Origin: Capsicum annuum
Lineage: Eukaryota; Streptophyta; Magnoliopsida; Solanales; Solanaceae
Assembly: GCF_002878395.1 (NCBI RefSeq)
Contig: NC_061115.1
Coordinates: forward strand, 152,702,649 to 152,766,648
Reading direction: 5' to 3'
DNA: 64,000 bases
Every line of letters begins with the position of its first letter. The first letter of the stretch is position 1. Of this stretch, positions 1 to 10,989 are shown one piece after another. The notes beneath the pieces are model-generated. The model saw only the letters and a list, made by a program, of their open reading frames with translations, was not told the origin of the DNA and ran no database searches. The position numbers and the translations under genes were made by a program.

Positions 1-374
1 CGGTAGACTGCACAAATTGATGGACCCTCAAAGCACATGTATGTTTTGAGAATGTTGTTTGTTCAACCACTATACACCCACATATCTCTTCGATTCAGCG
101 GGTCTATGGTAGACTTTTATATGTGGTGGAGGATTGACATAGGTCAAGATCGATGACAGTCTATTAAGTGTCTTTAATAGTTCAAAAATATAATTATTGT
201 TTTAACAGTATCAAACGGCTAATTTTATACTTCTTAAATGGTAACTCTTCTTTTTACTTCATATATAAAGTCCTTCATCCTTTATTATTTCCTCCACTTT
301 ATTTTTATTTTAGAATTCTACAGTGTCTCAAACATTTAATTCAAAAAAGACTATAATTTGTCATTTTGAAAATA
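1..374. other. Intergenic, nothing recognised
   Basis: AT-rich sequence. The only open frame is a short stretch (168-356, +) rich in Phe, Leu and Tyr with no family resemblance. I see no gene, repeat or RNA here. Confidence 0.5.
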
Positions 375-696
375 CGACTGTCTTGAGGATGTCATGCATG
401 GACTCAAATCCAGATCGCAAACTTTATAACTATGCAATTACGAAGATGAGTCGTGTATGATTTTTTTTTAAATTAAGTAAATCATTATCTAATTATTAAT
501 TTTTTTTCTAGGATAATGGCATATGCACATATTTTAAATGGCTTGATGAGGGATCACCCCAAGTAGTTCATCAACGTTGAGTTCGGGATCCGAGACATCT
601 TTCATGGTGTTGTAAAATTTAATCTACTATAAAGACTCCAAAAACAAGAATAAAATAGAGATTCTCTCATGACATTGTTCAATGAAGTCGAAGAGT
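375..696 (+). pseudogene. GRF-type zinc-finger/coiled-coil gene remnant, 5' part
   Basis: Two decayed exon-like pieces. Around 375-455 the reading shows an SNPDRK-like segment, where the family has NPGRR, and, in a shifted frame, CNYEDESC. A splice acceptor (pyrimidine run plus TCTAG) ends at 510 and is followed by a piece reading CTYFKWLDEGSP, which resembles the end of GRF zinc fingers. Stops follow, then a heptad-like stretch running into the retrotransposon boundary at 696; the same frame resumes at 10310. GRF fingers bind nucleic acid, but this copy has a frameshift and stops and is not a working gene. It is the target into which the gypsy element inserted. The family call rests on short motifs only. 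Confidence 0.45.
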
Positions 697-3335
697 TGTA
701 ACGACCCAATTTACTAAACCAAAACGCTACACGGTGCTCATGACCCCAAAGGACCACAAGCTAATCCATAACAGATATATGTACCTATATACTGCATAAG
801 ATAACATAATAATGCGAAAACATGCACTGAAAGGCAATAAGGTTCGATAATGAACATAACTGAATAATGTAATATTTATGTGGGGTAATAGAATACCCAA
901 AATAAAACTTAAAATACTAAAGTCTGAACATGAAAGTTTGTATCGAGTCTTCATCTAGTCTGCATTTAGTCTGAAAGCCTCTACTGTCTGAAGAATCTAA
1001 CTAGGGAAGATGGACAAGCCCCCAACTAACTCCAACTAATAAGCTAATCAATGAGATACGAGAAAATCATTATGTCCTCGAAGGATAAGGACTCACTTCT
1101 ACTCTGACAGCTGAATCTAGAATCTACTGCTGATCTGGAACTCGTGTCTTTGAACCTATGGTGTAACATAAAAGAAAGCACCATAGCGTGAATGCCTCAG
1201 TACATATGTACCTAGTATACATGTGAATACATCAGTACATATGTACCTATTATACATGTGAGGTAGGTTATATGCAATGGTTCATATGCATGAATAATGC
1301 TAACTGACTGTCTAACATGAATGTGAGAATACATGCATAAATACGTAACTGTAACTAATAACGTGATTTGGTAATTTCTGAGTCTGTATACTAATAACGT
1401 GACATGCTAGTAACTGATATGAATGATAACATAAAGGACTATATCTAAATAATATTGATACATGGGTGATTGTATCTGAGTATAACTGATAACATGGGTG
1501 ATTGTAGCTGACAATCCTAAATCTAATGGAACTATCTGAGTTCCGTATTGTATCTGAGTTGATTGTATCTGACAGTCCTAAAATCTAAAAAACTATCTGA
1601 GTTCTATTACTGAGACTGATTGACTGTATCTGACAGTCCTAATTCTGTAACATGAAACTGAGGGAAGTAGTATCTAATCGAGATGCCCCAAATATGCTAT
1701 AATAGCTGAGCTGAGGTCCAATCTATGCCTTGATTGGAAGGGTGTCAATACCGCACCACTGGTAAGGACAATATATGAGTTACCCTCATATAACAGGTAA
1801 TTCTAGTGAGAATGGTGGGAACCCTCATATAACAGGTTAAGCCACCTCATCTACCCTCATATAGTAGGCTTTGACATCTCAACCTATGTTGGCTACATAG
1901 TTTGGGAACACATGGATTACTTCTAGGAATCACACCCTCGTATAACAAGTCCCCATCCTTGGGTTCACTCGGTGCTAATTCATACTCCCATCTGAATGGA
2001 CACTGAACATGATTTACAGAACTGAACTGAACATGGACTGAGTTACTAAATTTCCGTGGCTGACTGAATACTACTAATATCTGACAACTGATTGAGCCAT
2101 GAGATCATGGAGATCTTTCCTGCTTCATAAGACTATCTGAAGTCTAAGAGTTCATAGCTTGACTGAGAGTATCATGAAAACATGACATGGCTCTAGGCGC
2201 ACAGCTAATATTTCAGGTACAAGTACCTTCAGGACTCGATGGAAGGAAACTGACATGACTTGATATTCTTGAAAAAATGATAATCACTACAATACATTTA
2301 TTGAAGCATTTCATCAAACGTCTAATAGGCATAAACTTGTACATATATGGGGATTTTCATGATATCATGCTAGTTAGGCAAATTTCTTTTATCTAGGTAT
2401 TTTATCAAACATATTGTAGGAATAGTACATGTAAAGCACATTATACAACAATTAAACATCATGTTTCATTCCAATTCCATCATACAAGGTTTTAGTCATG
2501 AGATTTCATAAATCTTTATCAATACTAATCAACCCACATGGAATTTATCATCAAATCATGGAATAGAAATTAATTCCTCTTTTATCAACTTGAAAGAGAA
2601 CATTAAAAGCATAAAAACATGAAGAAAATCCATAACTTGTAGTTAAAAAGGATTCTTGGACTTCATGGACGAAAGGACTCCATGAATGAACACTATGCAT
2701 ACCTTAGATCATGATTTCGTGAAGATTGATGGTGAAACCTTCCTAAATTTGAATCCCCAATAGAAACCCTATCTTGTTCTTGAGATAAACTTGAGAGAAA
2801 CTAATATATTTTGGGTAAAAAGTGGATGAATCACGTGTTAAAGGGATTATATAGGGGTAGGAAGTTGACCCTTTTAAACCTGGACACATCATTAAATTTT
2901 CAATAAAATTTCTCGAGTTGGGCCCTTAGCACGACGCGGCGTTATCGCGTCGTGTCACTGAAAATTAACAATTGGGAAACTACACAGTAGCGCGACGTAG
3001 AGCTATCGTGTTGCCACCTTGTCTACGACATGGAAGTTTGGCACAATGTACCAGTATCGCGGAGCAACACTGGAATTCGACAATTGACATTTGAGCTATC
3101 TCCGCGACACGCTGAAGGCTCAGGTCAAATACTGTCTCACTAAAAAGGCTATAACTCTTTGTCCGGGTGTCAGATTTGGGCAAATTATATATCGATGGAA
3201 ATCTTATTCAATTTCCCACGGATAAGAAGTAAAAGTTATGGAAATACCACATGTATAAGAATGAATTATTATTTCAAAGCAATTTCTAACATCCTTAAGA
3301 TGATTTTCAAGATAAGAAAAAGTACGGGTATTACA
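697..3335 (-). repeat. Gypsy 3' LTR (long form, 2639 bp)
   Basis: Aligns by eye with 8390-10309 along most of its length. It contains about 0.7 kb (roughly 1295-1995) missing from the other LTR. This extra part holds subrepeats built on TGTATCTGACAGTCCTAA (about 1500-1645) and a local duplication of CAGTACATATGTACCTA (about 1198-1260). Confidence 0.9.
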
Positions 3336-3352
3336 ATATCTCCCCCTTGAGA
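3336..3352 (-). other. Polypurine tract of the gypsy element
   Basis: On the minus strand the bases just before the 3' LTR read TCAAGGGGGAGATAT, a purine-rich plus-strand primer site directly abutting the LTR start TGTAAT. Confidence 0.8.
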
Positions 3353-3724
3353 ACATTTATCCTCGAATAAGACTAACTGAGAGGGGAAATAATGAGCTGA
3401 ACATGAATAACTGGAACATGATCTCATGGCGGGGGTGACTGACAAGCTGAACATAACATACTGAACATGCATATTTGATACATGCATAACTGATTATAAA
3501 TGCATAACTGAAAGTTCTGAAAAACTATGTTTTCTCACAGTGAGAATGCATGTCTGATGCATAACTATATAACTGATCTGATACATGAATCCATGTCTGA
3601 ATATGCGGTGGTACTTGATACCAAGTTTATCATGGGAATATGAACATGAGACTGAATACTAAGTTAGTGATGTACACTAATCATGAAACTGAGTAAGCTT
3701 AAGGAGAACTGTTACCTCGAGCTT

Positions 3725-3905
3725 GATCTGAGTCGGCGAGGAAAAGGTAAGGGTACTTGGTTTGCATATCTTCTTCTTCACTCCAAATAGCTCCCTCTAC
3801 GGACTAATTTTGCCAAAGAACTGTAACTAGAGGGACTTCTTTGTTCCTTAATCTATGGGTCTGATGTTCTAGGATTTCAAATGAAAACTCTTCATAAGAG
3901 AGGTT
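3725..3905 (-). pseudogene. Gypsy pol C-terminal chromodomain
   Basis: The minus strand reads EILEHQTHRLRNKEVPLVTV, then LWQN, a stop, and VEGAIWSEEEDMQTKYPYLF. This matches the chromodomain-like tail that ends pol in plant chromoviruses, which targets integration to particular chromatin. One in-frame stop interrupts it. It lies downstream of integrase and upstream of the polypurine tract, as expected. Confidence 0.75.
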
Positions 3906-4311
3906 GTTCTGAACATCGATGCTCTGAATAGGGACTACGACTGATGGGTCACCTATTTACTTCTTGAGAAAAGAGACATGAAAGACTGGATGAACTGAGG
4001 CTAGATCTAAAGGCAATTCAAACTCATCAGCTACCTTGCCGAATCGACTGAGAATCTTGAAGGGACCGATATATCAGGGACTGAGGTTTCCCTTCTTGCC
4101 GAATCTCTTCACTCCCTTCATAGAAGAGATCTTGAGGTAGACATGATCACAAACTATGATTGAGGTCTCACTAACTTCGAACCTACCAATCATAGATCTA
4201 CATATCCTACCATAGAGAGCTTAAAATTGAGCCATTTGAATACTAGAATGATAGCTATTGTTGTACGCAAATTCAATCAAAGGCAAGTGGTCATCCTAAC
4301 TACCCTTAAAA

Positions 4312-4865
4312 TCAATTACACACGCCCTTAGCATATCTTCCAAAGTCTGAATGGTCCTTTTTGCTTGACCATCTTTCTAGGATGAAAGGTTGTACTGAGT
4401 TGAACTTGGGTACCAAGACCCTTTTAGAATGCTTTCCAAAAATAAGAGGTGAACTGGGTACCTCTGTCTGAGATAATAGACAACGAAACACCGTGCAATC
4501 TAACCAGCTCCTTGATGTAGAGATTGGTGTAATCATCGACTAAATAAGAGGTATGAACTAGAAGAAAAAGAGTTGATTTGGTCATTCTATCTACAATGAC
4601 CCAAACTAAACCATGCTGATGACAAGTTAAAGGAAAACCCATCATGAAGTCCATGTTTACAACTTCCCACTTCCAAGTAGGAATGTTTAACTCCTTTATA
4701 GGACCACTAGGCTTCTGATGCTCTATCTTAACTTGCTGAGACGTAGAGAACTTAGCCTTAAACTCTGCAACATCTCTTTTCATCTCACTCCATCAATAGA
4801 TTTCCCACAAATTGTGGTACCTCTTAGTGGCCACTGGATGAATAGAGTAACATTCACCATGCACT
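4312..4865 (-). pseudogene. Gypsy integrase
   Basis: The minus strand shows a zinc-binding HHCC-type start (SIHPVATKRYHNLW), a stop, then the catalytic core with [11 protein letters not shown] (first Asp, near 4640) and [10 protein letters not shown] (second Asp, near 4465). In the segment before [10 protein letters not shown] the usual CxxC of the zinc finger is gone: Phe and Ser stand in its place. With the stops this makes the enzyme non-functional. The frame shifts near 4430-4530. Its role in the family is insertion of the cDNA into the genome. Confidence 0.88.
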
Positions 4866-4978
4866 TCTTTAAGAATTCGTTGCCTTATGTCATCTATGTC
4901 TGGAACACAGAGACGACCTTGACAATGAAGAACACTATCTCCCCCTTGGGAGAAAACCTCTATTTTCTCATTATGAAC

Positions 4979-5583
4979 TTACTCTTTTAGCTTGACAAGT
5001 CTAGGATCCTTATCTTGCTTTTCTTTTACCTCGGAAACTAGAGATGATTTTGAACTACTCTGAACACATACATCGCCCTCTAAAGAATCGACTAAGAAAA
5101 TGTCTAGTCTAGAAAGCTGGTGTACTTCTTGACCTAACTTCTTCTTACTATCATCAACATGAGAAATACTACCCATGGACAATCTACTGAGAGCGTCGGC
5201 CACTACGTTGGCCTCGCCCGAATGATAGTGGACACTCATGTCATAATGTTTCAAGAGCTCTAACCACCTTTTCTAGCGAAGATTAAGATCTTTTTGAGAA
5301 AAGACACACTGAAGGCTTTTATGATCTATGAAGACGTCTACATAAACTTTGTAGAGATAATGCCTCCAAATCTTTAAGGCAGAGACTACGGCTGCTAACT
5401 AAGATCATGGGTAGGATAATTCCTCTCATGGGGTTTAAGCTGTCTGGAGGCGTAGACTAGGACCTTACCACATAGCATGAGGACACAACCCAAACCTACT
5501 CTGGATGTATCACAATACACTACAAAATCGTCTGAACTATCTTGAAGAGCTAAGACTGGAGATGAGGTGAGTCGAGTCTTCAA
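4979..5583 (-). pseudogene. Gypsy RNase H domain
   Basis: Two adjacent pieces. 5395-5583 reads [17 protein letters not shown] and [18 protein letters not shown], the RNase H core of plant gypsy elements. 4979-5254 reads YDMSVHYHSGEANVVADALS, the conserved end of the domain. A frame break and stops separate them. Confidence 0.85.
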
Positions 5584-5689
5584 TTCCTAAAAACTCTTCT
5601 CGCATGAATCTGACCACTGAAACTTGACCTTCTTCTGAGTCAATCTGGACATAGGAGATATAATAGAAGAAAATCCCTCAACAAACCAT

Positions 5690-6420
5690 CTGTAATAGCC
5701 AGCCAAACCTAAGAAACTCCTGATATCGGATGGAGAAACAGGGCGAGGACAGTTTCTTACTGCTTCGGTCTTTTAATGATCTACCCTAATGCCATCACCA
5801 GAAATGATATGACCAAGGAATACTACTGAACTTAGCCAAAACTTGTACTTACTAAATTTGGCGGATAACTGATGATTTCTGAGAGTCTGGAGTGTTATTC
5901 TAAGATAGTCTGCATAATCTTGCTCAGTGCGAGAATAAACCAGAATATCATCTATGAAGAATATGACGAACATGTCCAAGTACTGCTTTAACACGTGGTT
6001 CATCAAGTCCATGAAATATACTGGGGCATAGTTAAGACAAAATGACATGACTAGAAATTCAAAGTGACCATACCGCGTATGGAAAGCTATCTTCGGGATG
6101 TCACATTCTCTAACTCTGAGCTGATGATAGCTGGATCTGAGGTCTATCTTAGAGAAATAACTGGCACCCTGAAGTTAGTCAAATAAGTCATCGATTCTAA
6201 GAAGAGAATACTCTTTCTTGACCATGATTTTACTGAGTTGACAATAATCTATACATATTTTGAGTGAACCATCTTTCTTGCACACAATACGACTGGTGCG
6301 CCCCACGGGGAAATGCTAGGTCTGATGAATCCCTTATCTAACAGATCTTTCAACTGTTCTTTCAGTTCTTTGAGTTTTGTTGGTGCCATCCTATATTGCA
6401 GAATAGAGATAGGTTGAGTG
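5690..6420 (-). pseudogene. Gypsy reverse transcriptase
   Basis: The best preserved part (5773-6048) carries the polymerase active site as [10 protein letters not shown] near 5930-5965, preceded by YFMDLMNHV and followed by the [18 protein letters not shown] segment. Upstream parts are visible in other frames to about 6420. The enzyme copies the element RNA into DNA. Frameshifts and stops make this copy inactive. Confidence 0.9.
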
Positions 6421-6677
6421 TCTAAAAGAAGATCAATACTGAAATTTATTTCCCTTTCGGGAGAAATTCTTGGAAGATCTTAGGGAAAGACATCTAAATA
6501 TTCATTCACTACTAGGACTGATTTGAGATTGGGAGCCTCAGAACTGGAATCTCTAACATGCACTAGATGATAAACATACTCGTTAGATATCATTTTCCTT
6601 GCCCGAAGGTAGGAAACAAACTAACCACTAAAAGCGGATACGCTACCCTTCAACTATAGGAAGGGTTTATTTGGGAA

Positions 6678-6998
6678 CTAAAACTGAACTATTCTATTTC
6701 TACAGTCAACTGTGGCATAGCAGGAATGAAGCCAATCCATGCCGAGAATGATATCAAAATCAGTTATCTCTAATTCAACTAAGTCTGCTGAAGTGACTTT
6801 CTGAAATATCATAACTGGGCAGTTCCTATATACCCGTCGAGCTATAATGGTTTTACCCACTGGGGTAGATACTGAAAAGAGATCTACTAGAATTTTGGGA
6901 CCTATTCCTAAATCAACTACTAAAGAAGGAGTAACAAAAGACAAGAAAGCTCCTGGATCTATCAAAGTGTAAACATACACATAAAAGATCTGTAACAT
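6678..6998 (-). pseudogene. Gypsy aspartic protease
   Basis: Residues LIDPGAFLSFV carry the active-site Asp in a DPG context, and DFDIILGMDWL is the conserved second motif of retroviral-type proteases in plant gypsy elements. A DPG rather than DSG triplet occurs in this lineage as far as I recall, so I do not treat it as damage. It lies between gag and reverse transcriptase. Confidence 0.8.
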
Positions 6999-7029
6999 AC
7001 TAGTAACTACATCAGGAGAACTTTTTTGA

Positions 7030-8168
7030 TCTTATCAAATCTGACGATTTGGGCGTTGCCCACTCGTAACACTAGAAGTGGCACCCTACTGATTTGGGAG
7101 ATTGGACCGAGCTGAAGAGCGATTCTGTTGACCCTGAGGACCTAGCTGCAGACAGTCTCTAACTTTATGGCCTGGCTTGACACAACCAAAACAAATTCCA
7201 CTACCTACTCTACACACACCCTAATAGTTCTTACCGTAAGTCTGGCAAAGAGGACAGGTGCGGGCACTGCTAACACTGCCCTAGGTCTTAGATCCTGGAG
7301 CTCTATCTTTGTTACCCTCTCTGATCTTAGGAACTAGAGCACTGGATATAGAGAGAGCTGGAACTGATGACTTAGGATGAAAACGAGAACGGTTTTCTCC
7401 TTCTAATTTAGGCTGAGCAAAGTTGAAACTACCTGTCTTCGCTCTCTTATTCTGATTTTCTCTTTGCTTAATTTTTTGCTCTTATATCTGCTGAGCATGG
7501 GTTATAAGTCTAGCTTAGGTCATGTTATTATTCAGCATGGCGGATCTACACTCATTAACCACGTTGTCGTTCACCCCTAAATCTAATTTACTTATCTTGG
7601 ATCTACTGTCTGCAACCACATATGAGGCATACCTGGGTAATTGAGTAAACTTAAAAAAATACTCTTTCACTGTCATATTTCCCTGCCAGAGGTTGATGAA
7701 CTCTAGAACCTTGGCTTCTCTAAGCTCTTGGGGAAAGACTCTGTCTAAGAAAGCAATGACAAACTCCTCCCACTCTATAGGACCTGCATCATCTAATCTT
7801 TTGGACTTCTACTATTTGAACCAAGCATGAGCCACATCCTGTAACTGGTATGCAGCTAGCTCATCACTCTCAATAGTAGTCACCCCCATGGTATCTATAA
7901 CTTTCTAAACTTGATGTAAGAATTCCTGAGGGTCTTCATCTACCTTAGACTCGAGGAAGGTTGGAGGATTTATTTGGGTGAAGTCCCAAATACTCGCTGC
8001 ATTTGAGTTGGCCATTGGGTTGGCTGGAACAACTGTAGGCCATTTATTATGAGCAACAACTGATTTAGCAAGAGTGGTAAATGTGGTACTGAACAACGCA
8101 TGATAAAATTGATGTCCCAAAGGTTCTTTGGGCTGAGGGGCTGACTGATTTCTTCTCTTAGGAGGCAT
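7030..8168 (-). pseudogene. Gypsy gag with CCHC zinc knuckle
   Basis: The start is ATG at 8168 on the minus strand, opening MPPKRRNQSAPQPKEP, a basic start usual for these gags. The intact frame runs to 7905 and then breaks. Near 7155-7196 the minus strand reads CFGCVKPGHKVRDC, a canonical CX2CX4HX4C knuckle that binds RNA. An upstream open extension to 8312 lies in leader sequence and is not taken as coding. Confidence 0.82.
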
Positions 8169-8372
8169 GTTCTGAAATAAAGAGAAGAAGCGGATTAGGC
8201 TGAGAGACTGACTTATGATTATGCTCACTAGCATGACATGAATACTGAAAGAAAGAAAACTATTCTTAAACATCTCATAGCCTCTTACACATAAATGTGG
8301 TGCATAACACACCTATGCACAAGACTCTAATAGATATGGCTTTCACACTTCCTAGGACTCTATTGAACCTTA

Positions 8373-8385
8373 GGCTCTGATACCA
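8373..8385 (-). other. Primer-binding site (initiator tRNA-Met)
   Basis: The minus strand reads TGGTATCAGAGCC, four bases after the 5' LTR. This is complementary to the 3' end of plant initiator tRNA-Met and starts minus-strand DNA synthesis. Confidence 0.9.
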
Positions 8386-8389
8386 AGTT

Positions 8390-10309
8390 TGTAACGACCC
8401 TATTTGCTGAATCGAAATGCTACACGGTGCTTATGACCCCAAAGGACCACAAGCTAACCCATGACTAATATCTGTACCTGTATACTGTATAAGATAACAT
8501 AATAATGTGGAAACATGCACTGAAAGGCCATAAGGTTCGATCATGAACATAACTGAATAACGTAACATCTGTGTGGGTAATAGAATACCCAAAACAAAAT
8601 TGAAAATACTAAATTCTGAACATGATAGTCTATATCTTGTCTACATCTAGTTTATATCTAGTCTGCATCTAGTTTGCATCTAGTCTGAAAGCCTCTACTG
8701 TCTAAAGAATCTGAATAAGGAGTTGATGGGATATGTCCCCAACTAACTCCAACTAATAAGCTAATCAATGAGATACTAGAAAATCATTATATCCTTGAAG
8801 GATGAGGACTCACTTCTACTCTAACTGCTAAATCTGGAATCTACTGCTGATCTGGAACTCGTGTCTCTGAACCTATGGTGTAACATAAAAGAAAGCACCA
8901 TAGCACGAATGCGTCAGAACATATGTACTGAGTATACATATGAGTTAGGTTATATACAATGGTTCACATGCATGAATAAATGGACACTGAACATGATTTA
9001 CTAAACTGAACTGAGCATGGACTGAGTTACTGAATTTTTGTGGCTGACGAAATACTACTGATATCTGACAACTGACTGAGTCATGAGATCATGGAGATTT
9101 TTTCTGATTCATAAGACTATCTGAAGTCTAAGAGTTAATAGCTTGACTGAGAGTATCATGAAAACATGACATGGCTCTAGACACACAGCTAATATTTTGG
9201 GTACAAGTACCCCCAGGACTCGATGGAAGGAAACTGACATGACTTGATATTCTTGAATACATCATAATCAGTACAATACGTGTATTGAAGCATTTTATCA
9301 AACATCTAATAGGCATAAACTTGTACATATATGGGGATTTTCATGATATCATGCTAGTTAGGCAAATTTTCTTCATCTAGGCATTTTATCAAACATATTG
9401 TAGGCATAGTACATCTAAAGCACGTTATACAACAATTAAACATCATGTTTCATTCCAATTCCATCATACAACGTTTTAGTCATGAAATTTCATAAATCTT
9501 TATCAATACTAATCAACCCACATGGAATATATCATCAAATCATGGAATAGAAATTAATTGATCATTTATCAACTTGAAAGAGAACATACAAAGCATGAAA
9601 ATATGAAGAAAATTCATAACTTATAGTTAAAAAAGATTCTTGGACTTCGTGGATGAAAGAAGTCCATGAATGAACACTATGCATACCTTAGATCGTGATT
9701 TCGTGAAGATTGATGGCGAAACCTTCCTAAATTTGAATCCCCAATAGAAACCCTAGCTTGTTCTTGAGAGAAACTAATATGTTTTGGGTGAAAAGTGGTT
9801 GAATCACGTGTTAAAGGGATTATATATGGGTATAAAGTTGACCCTTTTAACCCTGGACACGTCATTAAATTTTCAGTAAAATTTCTCGAGTTGAGCCCTT
9901 GGCGCGATGCGGTGTTATCGCATCGTGTCACTGAAAATTGACAATTGAGAAACTGCATGGTGGCGCGACGTGGAGCTATCGCATTGCCACCTTGTCTACG
10001 ACCTGGAAGTTTGGCGTAACGTGCCAGTAACACAGAGAAACACTGGAATTTGACAATTGTCATTTGAGCTATCTCTGCGACGCGCTGATGGCTCAGGTCA
10101 AACACTATCTCACTAAAAAGGCTCTAACTCTTCGCCCGAGTGTCGAATTTGGGCGAATTATATATTGATGGAAAGCTTATTCAATTTCTCATGCGATAGG
10201 AAGTGAAAATTATGGAAATACCACATGTATAAAAATGAATTCTTATTTCAAAGCAAGTTTTAACATCCTTGAGATGATTTTCAAGCTAAGAAAAAGCACG
10301 GGTATTACA
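8390..10309 (-). repeat. Gypsy 5' LTR (short form, 1920 bp)
   Basis: Same ends and order as 697-3335 but lacks about 0.7 kb. The break lies near 8975, where an ATGAAT stretch joins directly to the ATGGACACTGAAC segment. Short matching bases at both edges suggest a microhomology or slippage deletion after insertion. Confidence 0.9.
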
Positions 10310-10405
10310 AGAGAAGAGGAATCATTTAAAAGTATTGCTACAAGATATCCAAATAGAGAGGGATCAACTAAAACAAAATTTAGTATTGGACAAAAAAAAA
10401 TAATG
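10310..10405 (+). pseudogene. GRF/coiled-coil gene remnant, 3' part
   Basis: Directly after the gypsy element the plus strand reads, in the frame that ends at 696, an amphipathic stretch including NHLKVLLQDIQIERDQLKQN, with Leu/Ile at heptad spacing. It ends at TAA near 10402. This supports an insertion into a former coiled-coil coding exon. The function of the original gene is unknown. Confidence 0.45.
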
Positions 10406-10985
10406 GCCTAAAAATGATGTTATGCGGTATAATGCTCGTATTTTTTGTTTGGAAAGGTATAACATGGATGTAGTGAGATTTAATAAATAAAAATATTTCT
10501 ATTTTACTAGAATATTAATACTTCTATTCATAGAATCATAGCCGATCAAATTACACATCAACTTAAAATTGACTAGCATGGTAATAGTCGATTATGCTAG
10601 CAGTATATGAAAAACTTAAAATGCATCGATAATGTTAACCATACAATGTATCATCTATGATAACACAATGCATATTCAAATTTTCTACAATAACACAGTT
10701 TGATAAAAATAGACTCGGTACCAAATTCTAAAAACTTTCATAAAATGAAAATTTATTTGTGATATCATCCAACAATCATTCAACTCATTTGTTGTCCAAA
10801 TAAAAAAATTATCTTAAACTTTCACTACATTACCATTCAAATATCTTGTTTTTCATCAACACAAATATTATCGTTGATGAAATCAACAATATCTATCACC
10901 ACGTCATGGTTGTATTTTTCTTCTTCCTTCTTTTCCTCTTCTTCTTTTGTTCAGCCTCTTCTTTGTCTACTTCTTCTGTTTCTTC
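10406..10985. other. Intergenic, nothing recognised
   Basis: AT-rich. I looked on the minus strand for the protease end of the neighbouring DUF1985-type pseudogene and did not see it. Confidence 0.45.
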
Positions 10986-10989
10986 TTTC

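Larger units (their letters stand above)
697..10309 (-). mobile_element. Ty3/gypsy chromovirus LTR retrotransposon, decayed
   Basis: A complete but inactive element read on the minus strand. It has two LTRs (8390-10309 is the 5' LTR, 697-3335 the 3' LTR), a primer-binding site next to the 5' LTR, and a polypurine tract next to the 3' LTR. Between them gag, protease, reverse transcriptase, RNase H, integrase and a C-terminal chromodomain follow in Ty3/gypsy order. The chromodomain and the integrase style point to the chromoviruses, probably the Tekay/Del clade. Ends are TGTAAC and TTACA as read on the plus strand. The flanking 5-mers are AGAGT and AGAGA, a target duplication with one mismatch. 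Many stops and frameshifts break the pol frame. Confidence 0.93.

Noticed and set aside
697..10309. Integrated plant pararetrovirus (caulimovirid) instead of a retrotransposon
   Set aside because: Paired LTRs, a tRNA-Met primer site, a target duplication, integrase and a chromodomain are all present, and there is no movement protein.
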